The notes beneath the pieces are model-generated. The model ran no database searches and was not told where the DNA came from. It saw only the letters and a program-made list of their open reading frames with translations. From Burkholderia cenocepacia (GTDB lineage: Bacteria; Pseudomonadota; Gammaproteobacteria; Burkholderiales; Burkholderiaceae), in NCBI RefSeq assembly GCF_900446215.1, contig NZ_UAQZ01000012.1, positions 992,001 through 1,056,000 of the forward strand: DNA of 64,000 bases, in the 5' to 3' direction. Shown one piece after another: positions 33,908 through 41,432 of the stretch. Both the position numbers and the translations under genes were made by a program. Each line of letters opens with the position of its first letter. Position 1 is the first letter of the stretch.

Positions 33908-35112
33908 CGGGCCCGCGGTCGGATCAGCTTTCCGTCCGCGTACTGTTCGAGCGCATGCGCGATCCAGCCGGCCGTGCGGCCGGCCGCGAACAGCGTGAAC
34001 GCCGCGCCGTCGGGCAGCGCGAGCGTGCGCTCCAGCACCGCGAGCGCGAAATCGATCGTCGGCCGCAGGCCCGTCGCCGCTTCGACGCGTGCGGCGAGCG
34101 CGCGCGCCATGCGCAGCGCCGGCCGCTCCGGCGCCGTCGCATGCAGCGCATCGAGCAGCGCCCGCGCGCGCGGGTCGCCGTCGGGATACAGCGGGTGCGC
34201 GAAGCCGGACAGGGCCGTGCGGCCGCCGTCCGCGCGTTCGTCGTGCGCCAGCCGCAGCGCGAGGTAGCGATCGAGATCGGCGGCGCGGGCCGCTTCGTCG
34301 AGCAGCGTGCCGGCGCGGAACGTCTCGCCGCCGTGGCGCGGCCCCGACAGCGCCGCGAGCCCGCCCGAGATCGCGCCGAACAGGTGGCTGCCGGTCGACG
34401 CGATGCAGCGCACCGCGAAGGTCGACGGATTCAGTTCGTGATCGGCGCACAGCACGAGTGCGCGCCGCAGCAGGTCGGCGTCATTGCGCCGCCGCACGCG
34501 CCACGCGGACGCGAGCTGGCGGTGCACGGGCGCGTCGCCCGGCCCGATGCCGGCGAGTGCGGCCGTCGCGACGCGCAGCAGCAGCGCCGCGGCATCGAGC
34601 TGGGCGTCGCGCCCCTGCGCCCACAGGCGCGGCAGCGACGCGGCGGCGGCCGGCAGCAGCACCAGCGCGCGTTCGAGCGGTGCGAGATGCGCCCAGCGAC
34701 GCGCCCAGTCGTCCCACTGCGCCGCGTCGAAACCGGTCGACGCGAGCGACGTGGCGGCCAGCCGCGCGGGCGGACAGTCCCAGAGCCGCGCGGCCGTTTC
34801 TTCGAGGGTCGCTGCATCGGCCAGCGCGATCGCATCGGCGCCGCGGTAGCGCAGGCGGCCGTCGGCGATCTGCGTGATCCGCGATTCCAGCACCGGCACG
34901 CCCCAGTCGAGCGAACGTTCGGCGACACCGCCCGCGCGTTTCGCATCGGCGCGGCGGCGCGCGAGCAGGCGCACTTCGTTGGCGTCGTAGCGGCGGCGCT
35001 TGGTCGCGCCGTCGGGCAGCGAGCGCAGCAGGCCGCGGCTCACGTACGCGTAAAGGGTGCTCACGCTGACGCCGAGCATGCCGGCGGCTTCCTGCGCACT
35101 GAGGGATGTCAT
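33880..35112 (-). CDS. Helix-turn-helix/citrate synthase fusion protein
   Basis: 410 aa. Residues 1-55 form a MerR/excisionase-type helix-turn-helix (SAQEAAGMLGVSVSTLYAYV, then RRRYDANEVRLL). Residues about 65-400 are a citrate synthase domain with the catalytic set in place: His225 in ADHELNPSTF, His260 in SGPRHGGET, His306 in GFAHPLYP, Asp354 in PTIDFA, and the substrate arginines near GRTAGW and IRPRARYVG. It could be an enzyme, an acyl-CoA/oxaloacetate-sensing regulator, or both. It is divergent from a CoA transferase. Confidence 0.88.
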   Translation of the reverse strand: MTSLSAQEAAGMLGVSVSTLYAYVSRGLLRSLPDGATKRRRYDANEVRLLARRRADAKRAGGVAERSLDWGVPVLESRITQIADGRLRYRGADAIALADAATLEETAARLWDCPPARLAATSLASTGFDAAQWDDWARRWAHLAPLERALVLLPAAAASLPRLWAQGRDAQLDAAALLLRVATAALAGIGPGDAPVHRQLASAWRVRRRNDADLLRRALVLCADHELNPSTFAVRCIASTGSHLFGAISGGLAALSGPRHGGETFRAGTLLDEAARAADLDRYLALRLAHDERADGGRTALSGFAHPLYPDGDPRARALLDALHATAPERPALRMARALAARVEAATGLRPTIDFALAVLERTLALPDGAAFTLFAAGRTAGWIAHALEQYADGKLIRPRARYVGSDAAG

Positions 35113-35171
35113 GCGGGTTGCTCCTGGCGGCGCGCATGAAGCGCGGGCCCGCTACAACTATTCGTTATGTA

Positions 35172-35199
35172 TTGATTCGCGCAATCAAGATTGATCGCG
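35172..35199. promoter_or_regulatory. Operator-like inverted repeat between the HTH-citrate synthase and CoA transferase genes
   Basis: TTGATT, 5 nt, AATCAA (35172-35188) is a perfect inverted repeat, and ATTGATCGCG (35190-35199) repeats its left half. It is well placed for autoregulation and control of both divergent genes. Confidence 0.5.
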
Positions 35200-35252
35200 G
35201 CTGTCGCGAATTCTAGACTCGATTCCGTCTCCTCGACGGCATCCTCTTCACC

Positions 35253-36650
35253 ATGACCATGACACCCGAACGCGCATTGACGCATCTATGGCAACTCGCA
35301 GACGGCGAACCCGACGCGCTGGCCCGCACGACCGTGACCGGGCAGGACCCGGCGTTGCCGTCGACGTTTCACGTCGGTGCGCTTGCCGCCGCGACGATCG
35401 CCGCGGCCGGGCTCGCGGCAGCCGAATGTCATCGGCTGCGCACGGGCATCGCGCAATCGGTCGACGTGTCGGTGCGCGACGCGCTCGTCGCGTTTCGCAG
35501 CGAGCGCTACCTGCGCGTGGACGACGGGCCGCCGCCGGAGTTGCGTCATCCGGTGACCGGTTTCTTCGAGACGGGCGACGGACGGTGGATTCAACTGCAC
35601 GCGAATTTCCCGCATCACCTGCGCGGCATCCTCGACGTGCTCGGCTGCGGCCCGCAGCCGCCCGACGTCGCCGCGGCGATCCGTACGTGGGACGGCGCGG
35701 CACTCGATACCGCGCTGGCCGACGCCGGTCTGTGCGCGGCATTGATCAGAACCCCTGACGAATGGGCGGCGCACGAGCAGGCGCGCGCGATCGCGTCGCT
35801 GCCGCTGTTCGAGATCGAGCGGATCGGCGACGCGCCGGCCGAGCCGATCGGCCGCGGCGAGGCCGACCGGCCGCTGGCCGGCGTGCGCGTGCTCGATCTC
35901 ACGCGCATCATCGCCGGGCCGGTCGCGGGTCGCACGCTGGCGTCGCACGGCGCGCAGACGCTGCTCGTCAACGGTCCGCACCTGCCCAACATCGCGCCGC
36001 TCGTGATCGACAACGGACGCGGCAAGCGCTCGACGTGGATCGATCTGCGCGACGCCGCGGGCGTCGATACGCTGCACGCGCTGGCACGCGAGACGGACGT
36101 GTTTCTGCAGTCGTACCGGCCCGGCGCGCTCGCGGCGCGCGGCTTCACGCCGCAGGCACTGGCGGCGCGGCGGCCCGGCATCGTCTACGTGTCGGTGTCG
36201 GCGTACGGGCACGCGGGGCCGTGGGCGAAGCGGCGCGGGTTCGACAGCCTCGTGCAATCGGCGAGCGGGATCGCCTGGCAGGAGCAGCAGGCCGCGCATG
36301 CGAGCGGGCCGCGCCATCTGCCGTGCCAGGCGCTCGATCATGCAACGGGGTATCTCGCGGCGTTCGGCGCGATGATCGCGCTCGCGCGGCGGGCGCGCGA
36401 AGGGGGCAGTTGGCACGTGCGGATGTCGCTCGCGCAGACGGGGCGCTGGCTGCAGTCGTTCGGCGCCGTGCCGGACGGGTTGCAGGCGCCCGATCTCGCG
36501 CTGGCCGACGTGCGCGACCGGATCGACCGCGTCGCGTCGCCGTTCGGCGTGCTCGACACCGTGCGGCCGGCAGAGTGGTTGTCGGCAACGCCGCCGGCGT
36601 TCGCGCGGCCGCCCGTGCCGCTCGGCACCGACGACGCGCGCTGGTTGTGA
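35253..36650 (+). CDS. CaiB/BaiF (family III) CoA transferase, duplicated-half architecture
   Basis: 465 aa. The canonical CaiB N-terminus (PLAGVRVLDLTRIIAGPVAGR) appears only at residue 207. The probable nucleophile Asp362 lies in ALDHATGYLAAFGAM. Residues about 35-190 resemble the middle/C-terminal part of a CaiB protein (RTGIAQSVDVSVRDALVAF, then GFFETGDGRWIQLH and TPDEWAAHEQARA) but lack an Asp at the equivalent site. The product therefore looks like a degenerate half fused to a catalytic half. The CoA donor and acceptor are unknown. Confidence 0.85.
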   Translation: MTMTPERALTHLWQLADGEPDALARTTVTGQDPALPSTFHVGALAAATIAAAGLAAAECHRLRTGIAQSVDVSVRDALVAFRSERYLRVDDGPPPELRHPVTGFFETGDGRWIQLHANFPHHLRGILDVLGCGPQPPDVAAAIRTWDGAALDTALADAGLCAALIRTPDEWAAHEQARAIASLPLFEIERIGDAPAEPIGRGEADRPLAGVRVLDLTRIIAGPVAGRTLASHGAQTLLVNGPHLPNIAPLVIDNGRGKRSTWIDLRDAAGVDTLHALARETDVFLQSYRPGALAARGFTPQALAARRPGIVYVSVSAYGHAGPWAKRRGFDSLVQSASGIAWQEQQAAHASGPRHLPCQALDHATGYLAAFGAMIALARRAREGGSWHVRMSLAQTGRWLQSFGAVPDGLQAPDLALADVRDRIDRVASPFGVLDTVRPAEWLSATPPAFARPPVPLGTDDARWL

Positions 36651-36671
36651 GGGCCGCTGGCGCGGCTCGCG

Positions 36672-37418
36672 TTACTTGCGCAGCTCGACGACGAAATCGT
36701 AGTAGTCGTTGCGGCAGTAGGTATCGGTCAGTTCGATCGCGCGCTGGTCGGACGTATAGCCGATCCGTGTGATCAGCAGCAGTGCGTCGTGCGGGGCGAT
36801 GCCCATCTGCTCGGCGATCTCGTCGGTCGCGTTGACCGCGCGGAAATGCTGCAGCGCGCGCACGATCGGCGTGCCGCGTGCTTCGAGATAGCTGTACAGC
36901 GAGCCGACGATCGCCTGCGGATCGGGAATCAGCGTCGCGGGGAACGTCGAGTTCTCGACGGCCATCACGATGCCGTCGGCGAGGCGCAGGCGTTTCAGGC
37001 GTGTAACCGATGCGGCCGGCGACAGCCCGAGCTGGATCACTTCGTCGCGGTTGGCGGGCTGGATTTCGCGTGCGAGCCACTGCGAACTCGGCTTGAAGCC
37101 GCGGCGCTCGAGCATTTCGCTGAAGCTCGACAGTCGCGACAGCGGATCCTCGTAGCGCGGCTGGATGAAGTTGCCCGCGCCTTGCGTGCGGCGGATCAAG
37201 CCTTGCTCGACGAGCAGCGCAATCGCCTTGCGCGCGGTGATGCGCGATACGCCGAGCGCTTCGGACAACACACGCTCGGAAGGCAGCGCTTCGCCGGCCG
37301 TCCAGCGGTTGTCGTGGATCGCATCGCCGAGCTTGCGGGCGAGCTGCAGGTAGAGCGGCGTATCGTTGTCGGGGTCGGGGCGCAGGTCCTGCCAGCGGTC
37401 GTCCGTGGGTGCCTTCAT
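36672..37418 (-). CDS. GntR family regulator with UTRA domain (HutC subfamily)
   Basis: 248 aa. An N-terminal winged helix (PLYLQLARKLGDAIHDNRW, LPSERVLSEALGVSRITARKAI) is followed by a UTRA ligand-binding domain that ends TDTYCRNDYYDFVVELRK. That ending recalls NagR/PhnF-like members that sense small sugars or phosphonates, but no such target gene is adjacent. It converges on the CoA transferase (21-bp gap) and is divergent from the aldo/keto reductase. Confidence 0.9.
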   Translation of the reverse strand: MKAPTDDRWQDLRPDPDNDTPLYLQLARKLGDAIHDNRWTAGEALPSERVLSEALGVSRITARKAIALLVEQGLIRRTQGAGNFIQPRYEDPLSRLSSFSEMLERRGFKPSSQWLAREIQPANRDEVIQLGLSPAASVTRLKRLRLADGIVMAVENSTFPATLIPDPQAIVGSLYSYLEARGTPIVRALQHFRAVNATDEIAEQMGIAPHDALLLITRIGYTSDQRAIELTDTYCRNDYYDFVVELRK

Positions 37419-37585
37419 ACAATGGGTATCGATCAGGTTGCGGCCATTCTAAGTCATCATGCCGCGCCGTTATAGCCGGTTTTTGCCGTGTAATAGGCCG
37501 GGGGCGCACCGATTGACTACACTGATGCGTCGTATTCGATGCTTCGGCCGCGGTGTGCGGCCACGAACCCGCAACGAGGAAACGG

Positions 37586-38431
37586 ATGACAGACACGATC
37601 GCCACGGTCGTTTTGCCAAACGGCGAGACGATTCCGAAGCTGGGCCTGGGCACCTGGGAAATGGGCGAGCGGCCGGCGCGGCGCGCGGACGAGATTGCCG
37701 CGTTGCGCGAAGGCGTCGAACTCGGGATGACGCTGGTCGACACCGCCGAGATGTACGGCGACGGCGCGACCGAGGAACTCGTCGGCGACGCGCTTGCGGG
37801 CCTGCGCGACGACGTGTTCCTCGTCAGCAAGGTCTATCCGCATCATGCGAGCCGGCGCGGCGTCGTCGCCGCGTGCGACGCGAGCCTCAAGCGCCTGCGT
37901 ACCGATCGCGTCGACCTGTACCTGCTGCACTGGCGCGGGTCGGTGCCGCTCGAGGAAACCGTCGCGGGTTTCGACGCGTTGCAGCGCGCGGGCAAGATCC
38001 GCCACTGGGGCGTCAGCAATTTCGATACGGCCGACATGGCCGAACTCGTCGACGAGGCGGGCGGCGGTGCATGCGCCACCAACCAGATTCTCTACAACAT
38101 CGCGCGACGCGGCCCGGAATTCGACCTGCTGCCGTGGCTGGCCGACCACCGGATACCGGCGATGGCGTACAGCCCGGTCGATCACGGACGGCTGCCGAAA
38201 CGCTCGCCGCTCGACGAGATCGCACGGCTGCGCGGCGTGTCGGTGACGCGCGTCGCCCTGGCATGGGTGCTCGCGCAGCCGGGGGTATTCGCGATTCCGA
38301 AGGCGTCGCGGATCGAACACGTGCGCGACAACCGCGCCGCGCTCGATTTCGTGTTGAGCGATGACGAGCGCGCGCAGCTTGACGCGTATTTCCGTCCGCC
38401 GCGCAGCAAGCGCGCGCTCGAGATGCTCTGA
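37586..38431 (+). CDS. Aldo/keto reductase
   Basis: 281 aa NADPH-dependent TIM-barrel reductase. The tetrad is visible: Asp and Tyr in LVDTAEMYGDG, Lys in FLVSKVYPHH, His in LYLLHWRG. It most resembles the YeaE-type branch (PKLGLGTWEMGE start), whose E. coli member reduces methylglyoxal. ATG 37586 follows a GAGGA site. The neighbouring GntR gene may control it. Confidence 0.9.
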   Translation: MTDTIATVVLPNGETIPKLGLGTWEMGERPARRADEIAALREGVELGMTLVDTAEMYGDGATEELVGDALAGLRDDVFLVSKVYPHHASRRGVVAACDASLKRLRTDRVDLYLLHWRGSVPLEETVAGFDALQRAGKIRHWGVSNFDTADMAELVDEAGGGACATNQILYNIARRGPEFDLLPWLADHRIPAMAYSPVDHGRLPKRSPLDEIARLRGVSVTRVALAWVLAQPGVFAIPKASRIEHVRDNRAALDFVLSDDERAQLDAYFRPPRSKRALEML

Positions 38432-38458
38432 CCGGAGTCGGCCGCGCAACGTGTCGGG

Positions 38459-39964
38459 TCAGTGGTTGCCGCCGGACGATCCGCCGTTGCCGTGACCGCC
38501 GCCGTTGCCGGCGCCATGGCCGTTGCCGACGCCGTTGGCCCCGCCATTGCCGGCGCCGCCACTGCCATTGCCGTTACCGTTGCCGCCGCCATTGCCGTGG
38601 CCACCGGTGCCATTGGCGCCGCCGCTTCCGCCGTTGCCTCCGCCGGCACCGCCGCTATTGCCGCCATTGCCACGGCCGTTGCCGACACCGTTGGCGCCGC
38701 CATTGCCGGCTCCGCCACTGCCGTTGCCATTGCCGTTGCCGCCACCATTGCCGTGACCGCCGCCGCCGTGACCGCCGCCGTGACCGCCGCCGTTGCCGCC
38801 GCCGTTGCCGCCGCCGTTGCCGCCGCCGTTGCCGCCGCCGTTGCCGCCGCCGTTGCCGCCGCCGTTGCCGCCGCCGCCGTTGCCGCCGCCGCCGTTGCCA
38901 CCGCCACCGCCACCGCCACCGCCACCGCCACCGCCACCGCCACCGCCGCCACCGCCATTGCCACCGCCGTTACCATGGCCGCCGCCATTGCCGTGACCGC
39001 CGCCGTCACCATGGCCGCCGCCATTGCCGTGACCACCGCCGTCACCATGGCCGCCGCCGTTGCCGTGACCACCGCCGTCACCATGGCCGCCGCCGTTGCC
39101 GTGACCACCGTCACCATGGCCACCACCGTGGCCGTGACCGCCGCCATCGCCGTGGCCGCCACCATTGCCGTGACCACCGCCATCACCATCGCCACCACCA
39201 CCGTGCCCACCGCCACCTGAGGTGCCACCGCCCGAAGTGCCGCCACCTGAGGTGCCTCCACCGGAAGTGCCTCCACCGGAAGTGCCGCCGCCCGAAGTGC
39301 CTCCACCTGAAGTGCCGCCACCCGAAGTGCCTCCACCGGAGGTGCCTCCACCGGAGGTGCCTCCGCCTGAAGTGCCACCGCCCGAAGTGCCACCGCCCGA
39401 AGTGCCGCCACCTGAGGTGCCTCCACCGGAAGTGCCGCCGCCCGAAGTGCCTCCGCCCGAGGTGCCGCCGCCGGAAGTACCACCACCGGAAGTGCCGCCA
39501 CCCGAACCACCGTTACCCGAACCACCGTTACCCGACGCATTGCCTCCGCGGCCCGTGCCGCTCGTACTGCCTGAAGTTCCACCTGTCGTTCCACCGACAC
39601 CGGCGGGCCCGACGGCCCCGTTCCCGTTATTTCCGCCGCTACCGGTCCCGTTGCCACTGCCATTACCGGTGCCGCTGCCGCTTCCATTCCCATTACCGCT
39701 GCCGCTCGCACCGGCCCCGCTGTTGCCGACGCCCCGGCCGGCATAAACGTGCACCGCGCACGCGGCCGGATTGGCGGCGCACGGCGAGGCATTCTCGACC
39801 AGCGTCATGATGGTGTCCGCGCTGGCGTTCGCGGCGGACGCGGTGTCGGGCGTGGTGTTTTGTGCGACGGCATACGAGCAGCAGCACGCAAACGCGGCCG
39901 CGGCCAGCAAGGTTGCACGAGGGCGCCGTCCCGCCGCGCGGAACGGTTGTTTCGTCTTATGCAT
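38459..39964 (-). CDS. Exported glycine-rich tandem-repeat protein
   Basis: 501 aa, function unknown. A signal peptide (MHKTKQPFRAAGRRPRATLL, ending in AVA) precedes a short conserved-looking head with cysteines (ENASPCAANPAACAVHVYAG). The rest is repeats: about 18-19 copies of GGGTS (39210-39494), HGDGGG/HGNGGG units, GGGN units, a run of about 20 Gly, and two copies of an SGGAGNGGANGVGNG module. A GGGGAGG site precedes the double ATG; I take the second (39964). It may be a surface or matrix protein. Confidence 0.75.
   Translation of the reverse strand: MHKTKQPFRAAGRRPRATLLAAAAFACCCSYAVAQNTTPDTASAANASADTIMTLVENASPCAANPAACAVHVYAGRGVGNSGAGASGSGNGNGSGSGTGNGSGNGTGSGGNNGNGAVGPAGVGGTTGGTSGSTSGTGRGGNASGNGGSGNGGSGGGTSGGGTSGGGTSGGGTSGGGTSGGGTSGGGTSGGGTSGGGTSGGGTSGGGTSGGGTSGGGTSGGGTSGGGTSGGGTSGGGTSGGGTSGGGTSGGGGHGGGGDGDGGGHGNGGGHGDGGGHGHGGGHGDGGHGNGGGHGDGGGHGNGGGHGDGGGHGNGGGHGDGGGHGNGGGHGNGGGNGGGGGGGGGGGGGGGGGGGGNGGGGNGGGGNGGGNGGGNGGGNGGGNGGGNGGGNGGGHGGGHGGGGHGNGGGNGNGNGSGGAGNGGANGVGNGRGNGGNSGGAGGGNGGSGGANGTGGHGNGGGNGNGNGSGGAGNGGANGVGNGHGAGNGGGHGNGGSSGGNH
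38515..38758 (-). repeat. Two 88-bp in-frame direct repeats in the glycine-rich gene
   Basis: 38515-38602 and 38671-38758 are nearly identical, 156 bp apart, so the duplication keeps the frame. Confidence 0.8.
38782..38955 (-). repeat. Short tandem repeats (12-bp GGGN units, then CCACCG hexamers)
   Basis: 12-bp CCGCCGCCGTTG units followed by about nine CCACCG hexamers encoding polyglycine on the reverse strand; prone to slippage. Confidence 0.85.
39210..39494 (-). repeat. 15-bp tandem repeat encoding GGGTS, about 18-19 copies
   Basis: Regular 15-bp period with silent third-base variation between copies; 18 full units from 39225 to 39494. Confidence 0.92.
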
Positions 39965-40254
39965 CATGGCCTCCCCATGCGCGCGATGCCTCGTTGCCGC
40001 GCGACTATTCACGTGTGGTGCAGGGGGGCTTAAAAGATTCGTTGTCCTATCGTCAGCCGATGACCTCCTGGCCAGCGCTTGACGCTAGCCGCGAACGCGG
40101 ATCGGCACGCGGGCCCGCCGTGCGCATCCCACTCTGCGAGATTCGTGCCATCGGCCGCGCGGGGCCGTGGCGCAAGGCGGGCGCAGTCGCGTGACCACGC
40201 ATGCAACGTCGTTGGGGAGGGTTTTGTTTCCGGAATGAAACGTCGGGGCGTCGT

Positions 40255-41265
40255 TCAGCGCGCCGGCGCGTCGGCCGCGCGCTGCCAGCGGTGAAACAGG
40301 ATCGACGCGATCCAGCAGACGAGGAACAGCGCGACGATGCCGTAGCCGATCGAGCCGAAGCGTTCGCCGAGCGCATCGAGCGTGTCGCGCACGGGGCCCG
40401 TCAGCGACAGCTTGTCGGCCAGCAGTCCGGCTGCCTCGATCCCGCCGATCGCCAGCGCGACGGCCGCCGACACGAACGTGATGCTCGCGTTGTAGAGCAG
40501 CTTGCGCTGCGGATCGTCCATCGCCCAGCCGTATGCGTGAATCATCAGCACGTTGTCGGTCGAGTCGATCAGCGTCATGCCGGCCGTGAACAGCGCGGGA
40601 AACAGCATGACCGTATAGATCGGCAGCCCCTGGCTCGCCTGCGCGGCGGCAATCGCGAGCAGGCCGATTTCGGTTGCAGTATCGAAACCGAGCCCGAACA
40701 GCACGCCGACCGGGTACATGTGCCAGCTCTTCGACACGAACCGGAACAGCGGGCGCAGCAGCCGCGATACGAGGCCGGCGGGACGATGCTCGTGCGCGCC
40801 GTCGTGCGTGTGCCCGGACGCGCCGCGATAGCGTCGCCACACGTCGCGCAGGATCATCAGGTTCACGCACGCGAGCACCAGCAGGAACGTCGCCGATACG
40901 GCCGTGCCGATCGTGCCGCCGATCTCGCGGAATGCATCGAACCGGTCGCGCAGCGCGAACGCGGTCAGCGCGATACCGAGCGTCGCCGCGATCACGATCG
41001 TCGAATGACCGAGCGAAAAGAACAGGCCGACGCTCATGGGACGCTGGCCGTCCTGCATCAGCTTGCGCGTCGCGACGTCGATCGCGGCGATGTGATCCGC
41101 GTCGACCGCATGACGCAGCCCGAGCCCGTATGCGATCGCCGCGGTGCCGAGCAGCAGCGGATGGTCGCACAGCACCGCGAGCGCCCACAGCCAGACGGCG
41201 ACGTTCGCGGCGATCAGGCCGGCATAGAGGGTCAGCAGGCGGCGCAGGGCAGGGGTGGGCGGCAT
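40255..41265 (-). CDS. NiCoT family nickel/cobalt transporter (HoxN/NixA type)
   Basis: 336 aa inner-membrane permease with about eight helices. The metal signature GLRHAVDADHIAAIDVATRK is present, as are LFFSLGHSTIV and LGFDTATEIGLLA. A His-rich loop (SGHTHDGAHEH) may bind metal. High-affinity Ni or Co uptake is expected; the specificity cannot be read from sequence, and no urease, hydrogenase or cobalamin gene is near. ATG 41265 is preferred over an upstream ATG at 41298 because homology starts there. Confidence 0.9.
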   Translation of the reverse strand: MPPTPALRRLLTLYAGLIAANVAVWLWALAVLCDHPLLLGTAAIAYGLGLRHAVDADHIAAIDVATRKLMQDGQRPMSVGLFFSLGHSTIVIAATLGIALTAFALRDRFDAFREIGGTIGTAVSATFLLVLACVNLMILRDVWRRYRGASGHTHDGAHEHRPAGLVSRLLRPLFRFVSKSWHMYPVGVLFGLGFDTATEIGLLAIAAAQASQGLPIYTVMLFPALFTAGMTLIDSTDNVLMIHAYGWAMDDPQRKLLYNASITFVSAAVALAIGGIEAAGLLADKLSLTGPVRDTLDALGERFGSIGYGIVALFLVCWIASILFHRWQRAADAPAR

Positions 41266-41363
41266 CGGGCGGGTTCCATCTGACGAATCGCCATCCATTG
41301 TGGCACGCGAAAAAAAGCGCGGCGCGCCGATCGACCAGACGCGCACGGGATGCGCGCCGGACG

Positions 41364-41398
41364 AAAAAAAGCCCGTCCGGAACGAACCGGACGGGCCT
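41364..41398 (-). terminator. fusA terminator
   Basis: GCCCGTCCGG, AACGAA, CCGGACGGGC with seven U residues on the reverse strand, 36 bp after the stop codon. Confidence 0.9.
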
Positions 41399-41432
41399 TG
41401 CGCGCATGCGCCGAAGCGCGAGCGAGCGGCGC

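Noticed and set aside
39210..39494. CRISPR-like regular array
   Set aside because: Units are 15 bp head to tail without unique spacers and encode a protein repeat; no cas genes are near.
39222..39746. Proline-rich open frame (PPPEV repeats) on the forward strand
   Set aside because: It is the antisense of the GGGTS repeats. The reverse-strand frame has a signal peptide and ribosome site; this one has neither.
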